Source: Thiohalobacter sp. IOR34 (GTDB lineage: Bacteria; Pseudomonadota; Gammaproteobacteria; Thiohalobacterales; Thiohalobacteraceae). Taken from it: a DNA stretch of 64,000 bases. The stretch is from NCBI RefSeq assembly GCF_030406045.1, contig NZ_CP128988.1:248001-312000 (forward strand), read 5' to 3'. Positions 19,214 to 30,849 of the stretch are shown piece after piece. The notes below the pieces were generated by a model. The model did no database searches, was not told where the DNA came from, and saw only the letters and a program-made list of their open reading frames with translations. The stretch's first letter is position 1. Each line of letters begins with the position of its first letter. Position numbers and translations under genes: made by a program.

Positions 19214-20029
19214 TCAGCGCTGACAGCGGGGACAGTAGAAGGTGGAACGCTGGGCGAGTCGGGTCTCGCGGATCGGCGTGCCGCAGCGGGGGCAGGGCCG
19301 GCCGCCGCGGCCATAGACCCGCAAGGTCTGCTGGAAATAGCCGGGCCGGCCGTCGCCGTCGACGAAGTCGCGCAGGGTGGTGCCGCCGGCGGCGATGGCC
19401 GCGGTCAGCACTTCGCGGATGGCGTCTGCCAGACGCCGGTAGCGTTGTTGCCCGATGCGTCCGGCCGGCCGCGCCGGATGGATGCCGGCCAGGAACAGTG
19501 CCTCGTTGGCGTAGATGTTGCCGACCCCGACCACCACCTTGCTGTCCATGATGAAGGGTTTCACCGCCAGTCGCCGGCCGCGCGAGCGCCGGTAGAGATA
19601 GTCGCCGTCGAAATCCGGGCCCAGGGGTTCGGGGCCGAGGCCAGCCAGCAGCCGGTGGCGTTCCGGCGGCCGCCGTGTCCAGAGCACGGTGCCGAAGCGG
19701 CGCGGGTCGGTGAAGCGCAGGCAGCGACCGTCGTCCAGGGCGATGTCCAGGTGATCGTGGGGGCCGGGCGGGGCATCGCAGGGCAGCAGCCGCAGCGAAC
19801 CGGACATCCCCAGATGGAGGATGACCGTTCCCGCCGTGCTCTCCAGCAGCAGGTACTTGCCGCGGCGGCGCAGTTCCCCGAGGCGCTGGCCCGGCAGTTC
19901 GCGCTCCAGGGCACGGGGCACCGGCCAGCGCAGGCGCCGCTGGCGGACTGTCACGCTGCGCACCCGTCGTCCCGCCAGATGCGGGGCCAGTCCGCGACGG
20001 GTGGTTTCGACTTCGGGCAGTTCGGGCAT
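19214..20029 (-). CDS. mutM: Formamidopyrimidine-DNA glycosylase MutM
   Basis: Base-excision repair enzyme removing 8-oxoguanine. 271 residues. The N-terminal catalytic PELPEVE is intact, with Pro2 as nucleophile after Met removal and Glu3. The DNA-binding helix-two-turn-helix includes [14 protein letters not shown], and the C-terminal zinc finger has CPRCGTPI...FYCPRC. All catalytic features are present. It stands alone, convergent with ggt, with its stop 18 bases from repeat element D. Confidence 0.97.
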   Translation of the reverse strand: MPELPEVETTRRGLAPHLAGRRVRSVTVRQRRLRWPVPRALERELPGQRLGELRRRGKYLLLESTAGTVILHLGMSGSLRLLPCDAPPGPHDHLDIALDDGRCLRFTDPRRFGTVLWTRRPPERHRLLAGLGPEPLGPDFDGDYLYRRSRGRRLAVKPFIMDSKVVVGVGNIYANEALFLAGIHPARPAGRIGQQRYRRLADAIREVLTAAIAAGGTTLRDFVDGDGRPGYFQQTLRVYGRGGRPCPRCGTPIRETRLAQRSTFYCPRCQR

Positions 20030-20148
20030 GGGCCCTCCTTCCTGAAAAAGAGGGGCTATTGTGGTGGTCGGCGGCGGATGAGTACAGCCGGGCGGCGCTG
20101 TTACAATGGCGCCTTCCCGATCAGGTCTTGAACACAGGAACCCATCCC

Positions 20149-21555
20149 ATGAGCAGAGACGTCGACGTTGCCATCATCGGGGCCGGCAGTGCCGGCCTGT
20201 ATGCCCTTTCCCAGGTCCGCCGCGCTACCGACAACTGGGTGCTGATCGACGGCGGCGAGCTGGGGACCACCTGTGCCCGGGTCGGCTGCATGCCCTCCAA
20301 GGCCCTGATCCAGGTTGCCGAGGACTTCCAGCGGCGTCAGCTGTTTCGCCGCGAGGGTATCGAGGGCGGCGACGGCCTGTCGGTCGATTTGCCCGCCGCC
20401 CTGGAGCATGTGCAGGACCTGCGCGACCTGTTCGTCGAGAAGGTGCTGGCGAACAGCATCGACCAGATGGACGAATCCCGCTTCATCGCCGGCCAGGCGC
20501 GCTTTGTCGCGCCCGATACCCTGGAGGTCGACGGCCAGACCCTGAAGGCGAAGTCGATCATCGTCGCCACCGGTTCGCGGCCCAGCGTGCCCGAGGCCTG
20601 GCGTGCCTTCGGTGATCGGGTGCTGACCACGGACGAACTCTTCGAGCTGGAGGATCTGCCGGCCTCGCTGGCGGTGATCGGTCTCGGCGTGATCGGCCTG
20701 GAACTGGGTCAGGCCCTGGCGCGGCTCGGCGTCGAGGTGGCCGGCTTCGAGATGGGTGAGCGCATCGGCGGCATGGAGGACCCCGCGGTCAGCCGGGTCG
20801 CCGTGGAGATCATCGGCAAGGAGTTCCCGCTGCACCTGGGTGCCGCCGCCGAGATCGAGGCCGAGGCCGACGGCCGGCTGCGGGTCACCGCCGGCGAGCA
20901 GTCGGTGGTGGTCGAGCGGGTGCTGGCCTGCATGGGCCGGATGCCCAATGTCGAGGGGCTGGGCCTGGAAGTGCTGGGGGTGGAGCGGGATGCCCGGGGC
21001 GTGCCCCTTCACGACCGGCACAGCATGCAGGTCGGGTCGCTGCCGGTGTACCTCGCCGGTGACGTCACCGGCGAACGGCCGCTGCTGCACGAGGCCGGTG
21101 ACGAGGGGCGCATCGCCGGCTTCAACGCGGTGCATGAGCGGCCGCGTTCCTTCGCCCGCAAGACACCGCTGGCGATCACCTTCAGCGATCCCAACCTGGT
21201 AATGGTCGGCGCCGCCCTGGATGAACTGGATCTGCAGGCCATCGCCATCGGCGAGGTGCGCCTGGGACCGCTTGGGCGGGCCCTGATCATGGGCAAGAAC
21301 AAGGGGTTGCTGCGGGTCTATGCCGACCGCCGCGACGGCCGGCTGCGGGGTGCGGCCCTGTGCGGCCCGCGCGCCGAGAACCTGGGTCATCTGCTGGCCC
21401 TGGCCATCGGTCAGGGGTTGACGGTGTTCGACATGCTCAAGCAGCCCTTCTATCACCCGACCCTGGAGGAGGGGCTGCAGGCGGCCCTGTACGATCTCAA
21501 GGGTCAGTTCGAGACATCGGACGAGGTGCCGGTGGAACTGTCGCCGCTCGACTGA
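20149..21555 (+). CDS. Dihydrolipoamide dehydrogenase homologue
   Basis: FAD-dependent pyridine nucleotide-disulfide oxidoreductase of 468 residues. The FAD-binding motif is [12 protein letters not shown], the redox-active disulfide is CARVGC, the NAD-binding motif is [12 protein letters not shown], the second FAD motif is VYLAGDVTG, and the C-terminal dimer domain has the catalytic His-Glu pair in YHPTLEEGL. All are intact. It is not beside any 2-oxoacid dehydrogenase gene, so it may be a stand-alone paralogue with another partner. The 3' end overlaps the convergent DUF4340 gene by 52 bases. Confidence 0.88.
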   Translation: MSRDVDVAIIGAGSAGLYALSQVRRATDNWVLIDGGELGTTCARVGCMPSKALIQVAEDFQRRQLFRREGIEGGDGLSVDLPAALEHVQDLRDLFVEKVLANSIDQMDESRFIAGQARFVAPDTLEVDGQTLKAKSIIVATGSRPSVPEAWRAFGDRVLTTDELFELEDLPASLAVIGLGVIGLELGQALARLGVEVAGFEMGERIGGMEDPAVSRVAVEIIGKEFPLHLGAAAEIEAEADGRLRVTAGEQSVVVERVLACMGRMPNVEGLGLEVLGVERDARGVPLHDRHSMQVGSLPVYLAGDVTGERPLLHEAGDEGRIAGFNAVHERPRSFARKTPLAITFSDPNLVMVGAALDELDLQAIAIGEVRLGPLGRALIMGKNKGLLRVYADRRDGRLRGAALCGPRAENLGHLLALAIGQGLTVFDMLKQPFYHPTLEEGLQAALYDLKGQFETSDEVPVELSPLD

Positions 21556-22397
21556 GCGCCCTCCGCCTGCAGCTGCAGCAGGGACTGCAGGACGGCGGGG
21601 CCGAGGTGGTAGGCCAGGCCCAGCTCGGGTCGGAGCAGCAACTGTCGTCCGTCCTGGGTGACGAGCTGGAAACGTAGCGGCTCGGCCATCCCTTCCAGTT
21701 CGATCTCGATCGCCTTGCCGTCCGCCGCTTCCTTGCTGGCGCTGACCCAGATCGCCCGTGCCTGCTGCCAGCGGTCGATCAGCCGGGCCACGGCATCGGC
21801 GGACAGCCCGGTCGGTTCCGGCTCCACCTGCCAGTGGCTGTCCTCGCCGCGGCGCAGGCTGCGGTCGGGGAGCTGCAGGCGGCGGATGCGGCTGCCTTCC
21901 GGCAGCAGGCGGCGGGAGGCGAACTGGGCCCGCCGCCCGGAGACCATGGGGCCGTAGCGGTCCTCGACCAGGGCGACTCGCTCGCCGATGCGCACATAAC
22001 GCAGCCGGCCGAGCGGTTCGGTAGCGCCGAAGGCGATCTCCAGCCCGTCGAAATGGAGCCGGGACTTCGGCGGGTCGAGCCCGGCCTGGTCGAGCTGCAC
22101 GGCGTTGGCCGGATAGCTGCGCTCCGGGACCACCGAGAGCAGGCCGAGCAGGCTGCCGATCTGCAGCGGGTCGGCCGGGATGTCCGGCGGCCCCAGCAGC
22201 ACCCACCCCTGCGCCTGCTTCTCGAACCGCAGCCGGACCTCGTCGTGCTCGATGAGGATCTGCCGTACCTGGCCGGCGTCGAGCCGGGTCAGGTGTTCCG
22301 CTGCCGGCGGTTCCAGCCCGGGGCGCTGCCAGGCCAGCAACGCGAGCCCCAGCACGCCGAGGCCGAGGAGCAGATTGAGCCAGCCGCGACTGCCCAT
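21504..22397 (-). CDS. DUF4340-domain protein of the GldA/GldG-type ABC cluster
   Basis: Membrane-anchored protein of 297 residues with one N-terminal transmembrane segment (LNLLLGLGVLGLALLAW) and an extracytoplasmic region of the DUF4340 type. It ends in a low-complexity tail rich in Ser, Thr and Gly. It is the last gene of a four-gene operon (ATPase, permease, GldG-like, DUF4340), with a 4-base gap to the preceding gene. Such gene sets are widespread; their role is not settled. The tail is encoded antisense to the 3' end of the dehydrogenase gene. Confidence 0.8.
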   Translation of the reverse strand: MGSRGWLNLLLGLGVLGLALLAWQRPGLEPPAAEHLTRLDAGQVRQILIEHDEVRLRFEKQAQGWVLLGPPDIPADPLQIGSLLGLLSVVPERSYPANAVQLDQAGLDPPKSRLHFDGLEIAFGATEPLGRLRYVRIGERVALVEDRYGPMVSGRRAQFASRRLLPEGSRIRRLQLPDRSLRRGEDSHWQVEPEPTGLSADAVARLIDRWQQARAIWVSASKEAADGKAIEIELEGMAEPLRFQLVTQDGRQLLLRPELGLAYHLGPAVLQSLLQLQAEGAQSSGDSSTGTSSDVSN

Positions 22398-22401
22398 GGT
22401 G

Positions 22402-23778
22402 TCAGCGTTTCCTGCGCCGCAGCCAGATGAACAGGCCGGCGCCGAGCAGCAGGCCGGGGATCGCGAACAGGAAGCCGAAGCCGATCACCGCCTGGGCGGT
22501 GGGGCTGAGGGTCAGCACCAGGTCCGGTGCCGGGCGCGGCCGGACGGCGATGAAGTCGTCGTCATGCCCCAGCCAGTGGACGATGTTCAGCCCCAGATCC
22601 AGGTTGCCGCCGTTGCCGAGGTAGCTGTTGGACAGGAAGTCGCCGTCGCCGATCACCACCACCCGCTGTTCGCGGCCGGCGGCTTCGCCATCGGTGTCGT
22701 CCGCCTCCTCCAGGGTGCGCTGCAGGGCATAGCCGATATCCAGCGGGCCGCGGCGCTCGTCGCTGTCGGCATCGAAGCGGATCTCGCCCTGCAGCGGGCC
22801 GGTCTCGGTCCAGGCGCGGTCCAGGGTGCTGAGCAGGGGCTCGCCCTGCCACGCGTTGCTGGCCTCCCAGAGCATGGCCTGCACGCCGGGGAACAGGGTG
22901 ATGCTCGGCAGATCGCGGGTGATGGGGTGGGGCGGATAGTCCGGGATCAGCACGAACTCCGGGTTCTGGATGCCGAACAGCTGGGTGTTGGCGTCCACGA
23001 TCACCCCCGGCAGGAACTCGAGGCCGAAGTACTCGGCGAGCGGTTCCAGGCCGGCGTCCTCGCCGGGATCGGTCAGCCAGAGCAGGTTGCCGCCCCGGTC
23101 GAGAAAGTTGCGGATGCGCTTCACCTCCCCGGGCAACAGGGCCACCTGGGGACTGGCGACCACCAGTACCCCGACGTTGTCCGGGATGTCGCGATCGCGT
23201 GCCAGGTTGAGCTGCTGGAGCTTCAGTCCGCGCCGCTCCAGCTCGGCACCGAACTGGCCGAGGTCGTGGTTGGCCTGGCCATGCGGGTCGCGCTCGCCGT
23301 GACCGGCGAGGAAGGCCACCCAGCGTTCGCCCTGGCGCGCCACCCGCAGCAAGGCGTTGGTGATGGCCTGTTCGGTCAGCTCCTGCACCCGTTCGCTGCG
23401 CCCCTGGTAGGCGATGCGCAGCTCGCCGTCGAGGGTCACCCCCAGCTCGCGAACCCGTTCCGGTTCGGCGTCGGGGTTGACGAAGTTCAGGCGGATGTCG
23501 GACTTGACACGCTGGTAGCGACCGATGAGGTCGCGGATCTGCTTGCGCAGGGTCTCGTTGTTGCGGGCGAAGGCGGTGATGATCACCGGTGCATCCAGTT
23601 CCTGCAGCAGGCGGCGGCTGGAATCGCCCAGGCTGTTGCGGCTGCCGGCCGTCCAGTCGGCCTGGTAGACGTACTGGGTGCTCAGCCAGCCGAGCAGGCC
23701 GATGGCGCCAAGGAACAGCAGCGTCGCCAGGTAGCGCTGGAGGCGGAGTCTGCGGGTGCTCTTGCGGTTGACGTCCAT
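22402..23778 (-). CDS. GldG-like ABC transport-associated membrane protein
   Basis: 458 residues. There is an N-terminal membrane segment after a basic start (YLATLLFLGAIGLLGWLSTQYVYQ), a long periplasmic domain and a C-terminal membrane segment with a basic end (FGFLFAIPGLLLGAGLFIWLRRRKR). The large domain contains the family segment VAFLAGHGERDPHG and LDRGGNLLWLTDPG, as in GldG-type uncharacterised ABC components. Six bases separate it from the permease gene. It probably works with the ATPase and permease in one complex. Confidence 0.85.
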   Translation of the reverse strand: MDVNRKSTRRLRLQRYLATLLFLGAIGLLGWLSTQYVYQADWTAGSRNSLGDSSRRLLQELDAPVIITAFARNNETLRKQIRDLIGRYQRVKSDIRLNFVNPDAEPERVRELGVTLDGELRIAYQGRSERVQELTEQAITNALLRVARQGERWVAFLAGHGERDPHGQANHDLGQFGAELERRGLKLQQLNLARDRDIPDNVGVLVVASPQVALLPGEVKRIRNFLDRGGNLLWLTDPGEDAGLEPLAEYFGLEFLPGVIVDANTQLFGIQNPEFVLIPDYPPHPITRDLPSITLFPGVQAMLWEASNAWQGEPLLSTLDRAWTETGPLQGEIRFDADSDERRGPLDIGYALQRTLEEADDTDGEAAGREQRVVVIGDGDFLSNSYLGNGGNLDLGLNIVHWLGHDDDFIAVRPRPAPDLVLTLSPTAQAVIGFGFLFAIPGLLLGAGLFIWLRRRKR

Positions 23779-23784
23779 CTTCGC

Positions 23785-24537
23785 TCAGTGGGGCAGGCGC
23801 TGGGCATCGAGCCGCTGCACGCTGAGGACCAGGAAGGCAAGGATGAACAGCAGGTAATAGAGGACATCGGTGCTGTCGAACAGTCCCTTGAGCAGCGATT
23901 CGTAGTGGCGCAGCAGGGACAGGTAGGCGAAGACCCCACTGACCTCTGTGCCGCTGTTGCCGGCCCAGTCGATGATCCACAGCAGCAGCAGCAGGCCGAA
24001 GCTGCTGATGGCGGCGATGGTCGGCTGGTCGGTGAGGCTGGACATGAACAGGCCGGCGGCGGCGAAGGCGCCGAGCAGCAGGGCCAGGCCGAGCAGGCCG
24101 CTGAACAGCTTGCCCAGGTCGAGGCTGGTACCGGCCAGCAGTGACAGCGACATGGCTGCCACCAGTGCCAGCAGCAGGAAGAAGAAGCCGAGCAGGCCGA
24201 GGTACTTGCCGAGGACGATCTCGGTCATCGATACCGGTGCCGAGAGCAGCAGTCCGAGGGTCCGGCTGCGGCGTTCCTCGCTGAGCACGCGCATGGTGAT
24301 CAGCGGCGCCACCAGCAGCAGCACCACCGCGGTGTTGCCGAGTAGCGGTGCGATGACCACGTCGGTCACGCCGGGGGCGTCTTCCAGCGCCGCCAGGCGC
24401 GGCGCCAGTTGCATGTAGGTGTCGAGCTGGGCCAGGAACAGGTAGGCGAGGATGAACTGCACAACCGCCAGGATCGACCAGGCCAGCGGTGACAGGAACA
24501 GGGAGCGCAGTTCGCGGGCGGCGATGTGGAGGATCAT
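23785..24537 (-). CDS. ABC-2 type transporter permease
   Basis: Polytopic inner-membrane protein of 250 residues with about six hydrophobic segments and the ABC-2 permease layout. The start IAARELRSLFLSPLAWSILAVVQFILAYLFL and the conserved loop EERRSRTLGLLLSAPVSMTEIVLGKYLG are typical. Its start codon overlaps the ATPase stop. It is the translocation subunit of the GldA/F/G-like system. Confidence 0.9.
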   Translation of the reverse strand: MILHIAARELRSLFLSPLAWSILAVVQFILAYLFLAQLDTYMQLAPRLAALEDAPGVTDVVIAPLLGNTAVVLLLVAPLITMRVLSEERRSRTLGLLLSAPVSMTEIVLGKYLGLLGFFFLLLALVAAMSLSLLAGTSLDLGKLFSGLLGLALLLGAFAAAGLFMSSLTDQPTIAAISSFGLLLLLWIIDWAGNSGTEVSGVFAYLSLLRHYESLLKGLFDSTDVLYYLLFILAFLVLSVQRLDAQRLPH

Positions 24538-25484
24538 CAGGCGGCCTCGTCTTCCGCGCCCGGGTCGCGGGCGGTCAGTTCGATGAAGATCTGCTCCAGG
24601 GTGCGGCGCTCCGGGATCAGCGCCTGCAGGCCCCAGCCGCCGGCCACCGCGTGTTCGGCGATGGCCTCGGCAGGACTCTCCCCGTTATAGGCGATCCGGA
24701 AGCGGCCGTCCGTGAGTGCCTCCACATCGTCCACGCCCGGCAGGGCGGCCAGGGTTCCGGCTGGCGGCGGGGTGCGCAGGGCGACGAGCAGCTGCCCGCC
24801 ATGCAGTTGCTGCTGCAGCCCGTGCATGCTGTCGCTGAACACCAGCCGGCCGCGGTGGATGATCTGTACCCGGTTACAGGTGCTCTCCACCTCCGGCAGT
24901 ATGTGGGTGGAGAGGATGATGCCGTGCTCGCGGCCGAGTTCGCGGATCAGGGCGCGGATCTCGCGGATCTGGATCGGGTCCAGGCCCACGGTCGGCTCGT
25001 CGAGGATCACCACCGCCGGCGTGTGGAGGATCGCCTGGGCGATGCCGACCCGCTGCTGATAGCCCTTGGACAGGTTGCCGATCAGCCGCCGGCCGACCGC
25101 CTCCAGGCCGCAGCGCTCGCGCGCGCTGTCGACCGCCCGGCGGATGGCGCGACGCGGCACGCGGTGCAGCCGGGCACAATAGGTGAGGTATTCGTCGACC
25201 GTCAGTTCACGGTACAGCGGCGGTTGCTCGGGCAGGTAGCCCAGCTCCCGCTTGGCGGCCTTGGGCCGGTCCAGCAGATCGATGCCATGGACCTCGATGC
25301 GCCCGGCGCTGGGGGCCAGGTTTCCGGTCAGCATCTGCATGGTGCTGGACTTGCCGGCGCCGTTGGGGCCGAGAAAACCCAGCACATCGCCCTTGGCCAG
25401 TTCAAAGCTGAGGTCGCGCACCGCGCAGTTGGGCCCGTAGTAGCGGTATAACTGCTGGGCGCGAATGAGGATCTCCCGGTCCAT
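24537..25484 (-). CDS. ABC transporter ATP-binding protein, GldA-like
   Basis: ATPase of the four-gene ABC operon, 315 residues. Visible: Walker A GPNGAGKSS (about 39-47), Q-loop GYLPEQPPLY, signature LSKGYQQRVGIAQ, Walker B VVILDEPTVGLDP and switch STHILPEVE, followed by an extra C-terminal domain ending RRTLEQIFIELT as in multidrug and gliding-type exporters. It is the first gene of the operon and is divergent from the globin-coupled cyclase across about 100 bases. Confidence 0.92.
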   Translation of the reverse strand: MDREILIRAQQLYRYYGPNCAVRDLSFELAKGDVLGFLGPNGAGKSSTMQMLTGNLAPSAGRIEVHGIDLLDRPKAAKRELGYLPEQPPLYRELTVDEYLTYCARLHRVPRRAIRRAVDSARERCGLEAVGRRLIGNLSKGYQQRVGIAQAILHTPAVVILDEPTVGLDPIQIREIRALIRELGREHGIILSTHILPEVESTCNRVQIIHRGRLVFSDSMHGLQQQLHGGQLLVALRTPPPAGTLAALPGVDDVEALTDGRFRIAYNGESPAEAIAEHAVAGGWGLQALIPERRTLEQIFIELTARDPGAEDEAA

Positions 25485-25588
25485 GGCTCTTGTATGATGT
25501 CTGCAAAGTCCGGTAATGTCGAATCACGGTCAGGATGTCCGGCCGATATTCTAATCAAATTGCGGGGCGGGACCAGACCCGGTTCACG

Positions 25589-26644
25589 ATGTCTTCTCCC
25601 ACACACTACTGCGAGACCTATGGCTTCGATGCCGATTGGCGCCGCACCCGGCTGATGCTCATCGGGCTGGGCGAGGAGGACCTCGACAGGGTGCCGCGCT
25701 TGCACGAGATTCTCTGCCACCGTGCCGGGGAAATCGTCGAGCGCTTCTATGACCACATGACCGCCCACCCGGAGACGGCGCCGCTGCTCAACGGCTTCGA
25801 TATCGAGGTGCTGAAGCGCACCCATGCCGAGTACCTGAGCAGTTTCGGTGTGGATTTCATGGGGCTTGGCTATTTCGAGGAGCGCCTGCGGGTGGGCATG
25901 GTCCACGCCTGGGTGCAGATTCCGCTGAGCATCTATATCGCCGCCTTTGGCGTGCTGCAGCGGCTGATGCATGAGGTCATAGAGGCGGACAGTGCGGAGG
26001 AGGCCGAGCGGCGTGCGCTGTGCAGCCTGATGCTCAAGCTCTCGGCCCTCGACGTGTCGCTGGCCTCCGAGATCTACCACCAGGCCCAGGTGCGTGAGCT
26101 GGAAGCCTCGGTGCAGAATCTGCGCAGCGAACGCCGCCTGCTGCGTGAACAGGTCGATACCGACCGGCTGACCGGCCTGTACAGCCGCACGCAGACCCTT
26201 GCCCTGCTGGGGGAGGCGCTGCGGGAGGCGGCGCGCAGCGGTGATCCGCTGTGCGTGATCATGGCCGATCTCGATCACTTCAAGCGCATCAACGACGAGA
26301 ACGGTCACCAGACCGGTGACCGGGTGCTGCGCGATGCCGCGCGCCGCATCAAATCGGCGCTGCGCGACTTCGACGTGGTGGGCCGCTACGGCGGAGAGGA
26401 GTTCCTGGCCATCCTCTATCGCACCGACCGGCAGACGGCGGCCCAGGTCGCCGAGCGTGTCCGGCGCCGCATGGCGGAACATCCGATCCACGCCTACGGC
26501 GCCTCCTATGCCGTCACCCTCAGTCAGGGGGTGGCCGAGGCGCATCGCGGGGAGAGCGTCGAGAGCCTGGTCAGCCGGGCCGACCAGGCGCTGTATGCGG
26601 CCAAGCGGGCCGGTCGCAATTGCGTGGTGGTGGCGGATGACTGA
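25589..26644 (+). CDS. Globin-coupled sensor diguanylate cyclase
   Basis: Predicted oxygen sensor making cyclic di-GMP, 351 residues. The N-terminal protoglobin-type domain (about 1-165) has the probable haem-ligand His in LRVGMVHAWVQIPLSIYIAAF. A middle segment with a short coiled coil (VRELEASVQNLRSERRLLREQ) links it to a GGDEF domain with intact GGEEF and an upstream inhibitory RxxD site (RDFD). The ATG at 25589 begins the conserved part; 25535 is a longer alternative. The next gene starts 18 bases after its stop, so they may be cotranscribed. Confidence 0.9.
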   Translation: MSSPTHYCETYGFDADWRRTRLMLIGLGEEDLDRVPRLHEILCHRAGEIVERFYDHMTAHPETAPLLNGFDIEVLKRTHAEYLSSFGVDFMGLGYFEERLRVGMVHAWVQIPLSIYIAAFGVLQRLMHEVIEADSAEEAERRALCSLMLKLSALDVSLASEIYHQAQVRELEASVQNLRSERRLLREQVDTDRLTGLYSRTQTLALLGEALREAARSGDPLCVIMADLDHFKRINDENGHQTGDRVLRDAARRIKSALRDFDVVGRYGGEEFLAILYRTDRQTAAQVAERVRRRMAEHPIHAYGASYAVTLSQGVAEAHRGESVESLVSRADQALYAAKRAGRNCVVVADD

Positions 26645-26662
26645 ACGGAGCGCCGCGGCCTG

Positions 26663-28624
<1,962 letters not shown>

Positions 28625-28647
28625 GGCAGCGAACCGTGCCGTTGATC

Positions 28648-28902
28648 AGCCCGGATATTGCACCAAGGCGGCCCGCATGATCGGCATGCAGGCTGGTATT
28701 AACCCGGCTTTGTGCCTGTTCGATACGCCGGCCATTGCACGCCGTGGATCCCCCGATCGCGGCCTGGAGGCCGCTCCTACAGGTCACGGCACAATGTGTT
28801 GTCGTAGGAGCGGTCTCCAGGCCGCGATCGAGGCGCAAGGGGTACCGCGCCATCCTGCCACCCCGGCCCACGGAGCCTGCCTTGGTGCGATATCCGGGCT
28901 AG
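28648..28902. repeat. Composite inverted-repeat element E with REPIN (most complete copy)
   Basis: Outer arms at 28648-28673 and 28880-28902; REP pair at 28756-28780 and 28804-28828. The two flanks between outer arm and REP differ from each other, so the element has a left and a right side. It fills the gap between the convergent hydantoinase and EAL/HDOD genes. I see no other terminator there. Confidence 0.87.
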
Positions 28903-28956
28903 GATTGGCGTTCGAATGCCCTTCTTGAGGGGGCTGGTGGGCGATGGCTTTGGGGC

Positions 28957-30162
28957 TCAGTTCGCCAGCATCTGGGTCGCCTCGTCGGCCCACTGGGCAG
29001 CCTGCATGTAGATCTCGGTGATCTGCGAGCCGGAGAGGTCGTTGAAGTGCACCCGTTCCCATTCGGCGGTCTCGTAGGCCAGGGTGCAGCGCAGCGCCTC
29101 GCCGTAGGGGCCTTCGAAGGCCAGCAGGGCGTTGCGGATCTCGTCGCTCAGGGGCAAGGAGTCCAGCACCTTGGGCAGGGGGGCCTCGAGCAGGGGCTCC
29201 AGGGCGGAGAACAGGCCGACGGTGAAGAAGGCGTCGCTGCGCGCCTCGCCGCTGGCCTCGGCCAGCAGTTCACACATCTTGGCGCGCAGCATGGCGGTGG
29301 TCATGAGTTCGTGCGGCTTGTCCTCGATGCCGCTGAACACCAGCAGCGTGGCCCAGGTCTTGATCGCGCGGTTGCCGAGATAGACCACGGCCTGGCGGAT
29401 CGACTCCACGGCCTTGGGCAGGGAGAAGAAGGCGGAATTGATGTAGCGCAGCAGCTTGTAGCTGAGCCCCACATCCTGGCTGATCAGCCGTTCCAGTTCC
29501 TCGGCGCTGGCCTGGGGGTCCTGCAGCCGGCCCAGCAGCTGCACCGTGGCCAGGCCGTTGGGCGGGATTTCGCGGGCAGAGATCACCTTGGGTCGGGACA
29601 GGAAATAGCCCTGGAAGTACTCGAAGCCCAGCTCGCGGCAGAAGCGGAACTCGTCCTGGGTCTCGATCTTCTCGGCCAGCAGCCTGACCGGGTAGTTGCG
29701 CAGCTCACGGACGTGCTCGATCAGCGCCTGTTCGGAGAGCGGCTTGATGTCGATCTTGATGATCTCGGCGTGCTCGATCAGCGGTTTCAGCGAGGCATGG
29801 TAGATGAAGTCGTCCAGCGCCAGGCTGAAGCCCTGGGCGCGCAGGCTGCCGACGGCGCGAATCACCTCCTCGTCCGGCTCGATGTCCTCGAGGATCTCCA
29901 GCACCACCTTGTCCTTGGGGAAGGGCAGCGGCCAGTCGTTGATCAGAAAGCCGCGGGTCAGGTTGAGGAAGGCGCGGTGGCGGCCGACGATCTTGTCCAG
30001 GCCGATCTCGATGAAGCTGTTGCTGATGACCCGGGAGGTGGCCTGGTCGCCGTCGGTGAATCCCGCGGCGTTGGTGTCGCTGTTGCGAAACAGCAGCTCG
30101 TAGGCGTAGACCCGCAGATCGCGGTCGAAGATGGGCTGGCGCCCGATGAAGATATCCTGCAT
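28957..30162 (-). CDS. EAL-HDOD signalling protein (YuxH-like)
   Basis: 401 residues. The N-terminal EAL-like domain (about 1-195) has YAYELLFRN in place of the EAL signature, with LALDDFIY and KIDIK still present, but key acidic positions of active phosphodiesterases look incomplete. It may therefore bind cyclic di-GMP or a partner rather than hydrolyse it. A C-terminal HDOD domain (about 200-390) follows, without the catalytic HD pair. The start MQDIFIGRQPIFDR is the family N-terminus. It is the third gene in this 5-kb stretch related to cyclic di-GMP or HD-type signalling. Confidence 0.9.
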   Translation of the reverse strand: MQDIFIGRQPIFDRDLRVYAYELLFRNSDTNAAGFTDGDQATSRVISNSFIEIGLDKIVGRHRAFLNLTRGFLINDWPLPFPKDKVVLEILEDIEPDEEVIRAVGSLRAQGFSLALDDFIYHASLKPLIEHAEIIKIDIKPLSEQALIEHVRELRNYPVRLLAEKIETQDEFRFCRELGFEYFQGYFLSRPKVISAREIPPNGLATVQLLGRLQDPQASAEELERLISQDVGLSYKLLRYINSAFFSLPKAVESIRQAVVYLGNRAIKTWATLLVFSGIEDKPHELMTTAMLRAKMCELLAEASGEARSDAFFTVGLFSALEPLLEAPLPKVLDSLPLSDEIRNALLAFEGPYGEALRCTLAYETAEWERVHFNDLSGSQITEIYMQAAQWADEATQMLAN

Positions 30163-30292
30163 GCCGGCGTTTCCGTGGACCTTCCTGGTCTTTGATGTTC
30201 GTTGTTTTTGTTGTCCGTGCCTTCCCCGAATAGTAGCAGATCGCGGGCCGGTGCCGGAAAAGGGCCGGGGATGGGCGCCTGTCATAGGCAAT

Positions 30293-30318
30293 AAAAAACC
30301 CGGCCAGGCCGGGTTTTT
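30293..30318. terminator. Bidirectional intrinsic terminator after rpmG
   Basis: CCCGGC/GCCGGG stem with a 3-base loop, flanked by an A run on one side and a T run on the other. It ends the rpmB-rpmG transcript, 20 bases after the rpmG stop. Confidence 0.88.
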
Positions 30319-30337
30319 CGGGATTCTCCAGGGGCGC

Positions 30338-30505
30338 CTACTTGATCTTGGCTTCCTTGTAGATCACATGCTTGCGCACCACCGGGTCGTACTTCTTGCG
30401 CTCCATCTTGTCCGGAGTGTTGCGCTTGTTCTTGGTGGTGGTATAGAAGTGTCCCGTCCCGGCGCTGGAGACGAGCTTGATCTTGTCACGTGCACTCTTG
30501 GCCAT
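30338..30505 (-). CDS. rpmG: 50S ribosomal protein L33
   Basis: 55 residues, read directly from the minus strand: [20 protein letters not shown] at the start and [11 protein letters not shown] at the end, normal for bacterial L33. It lacks the CxxC zinc pairs, so it is the zinc-free form. It follows rpmB by 11 bases. Confidence 0.97.
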   Translation of the reverse strand: MAKSARDKIKLVSSAGTGHFYTTTKNKRNTPDKMERKKYDPVVRKHVIYKEAKIK

Positions 30506-30516
30506 GATGCGTCTCC

Positions 30517-30753
30517 TTAGACCTTCTCGCCGCGGGCGCGGATCTCCGACAGAACCGCGTCGATGCCCTTCTTGTCGATGATGCGCATGCCCTTGCCGGA
30601 GACGCGCAGCTTGACGAAGCGCTGCTCGCTCTCCACCCAGAAGCGGTGGGTGTGCAGGTTCGGCAGGAAGCGCCGGCGCGTCTTGTTGTTTGCGTGGGAA
30701 ACGTTGTTGCCCGTGACCGGACGCTTCCCAGTGACCTGGCAGACTCTAGACAT
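30517..30753 (-). CDS. rpmB: 50S ribosomal protein L28
   Basis: 78 residues, standard length. [29 protein letters not shown] and the [14 protein letters not shown] segment are family hallmarks. It is the first gene of rpmB-rpmG, with a good promoter 57 bases upstream. Confidence 0.98.
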   Translation of the reverse strand: MSRVCQVTGKRPVTGNNVSHANNKTRRRFLPNLHTHRFWVESEQRFVKLRVSGKGMRIIDKKGIDAVLSEIRARGEKV

Positions 30754-30809
30754 CGTTCGAAATCCTTAAAATCCGTGTTCGGGGCGGTGCCCGGAATAAA
30801 GAGCCGCGC

Positions 30810-30838
30810 ATTATGGCAGAAGGCCCGGTGCCAGACAA
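30810..30838 (-). promoter_or_regulatory. Sigma-70 promoter of rpmB-rpmG
   Basis: On the minus strand TTGTCT, a 17-base spacer and CATAAT, about 57 bases before the rpmB start, in the short gap behind radC. Confidence 0.6.
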
Positions 30839-30849
30839 GACCCGCTCCC

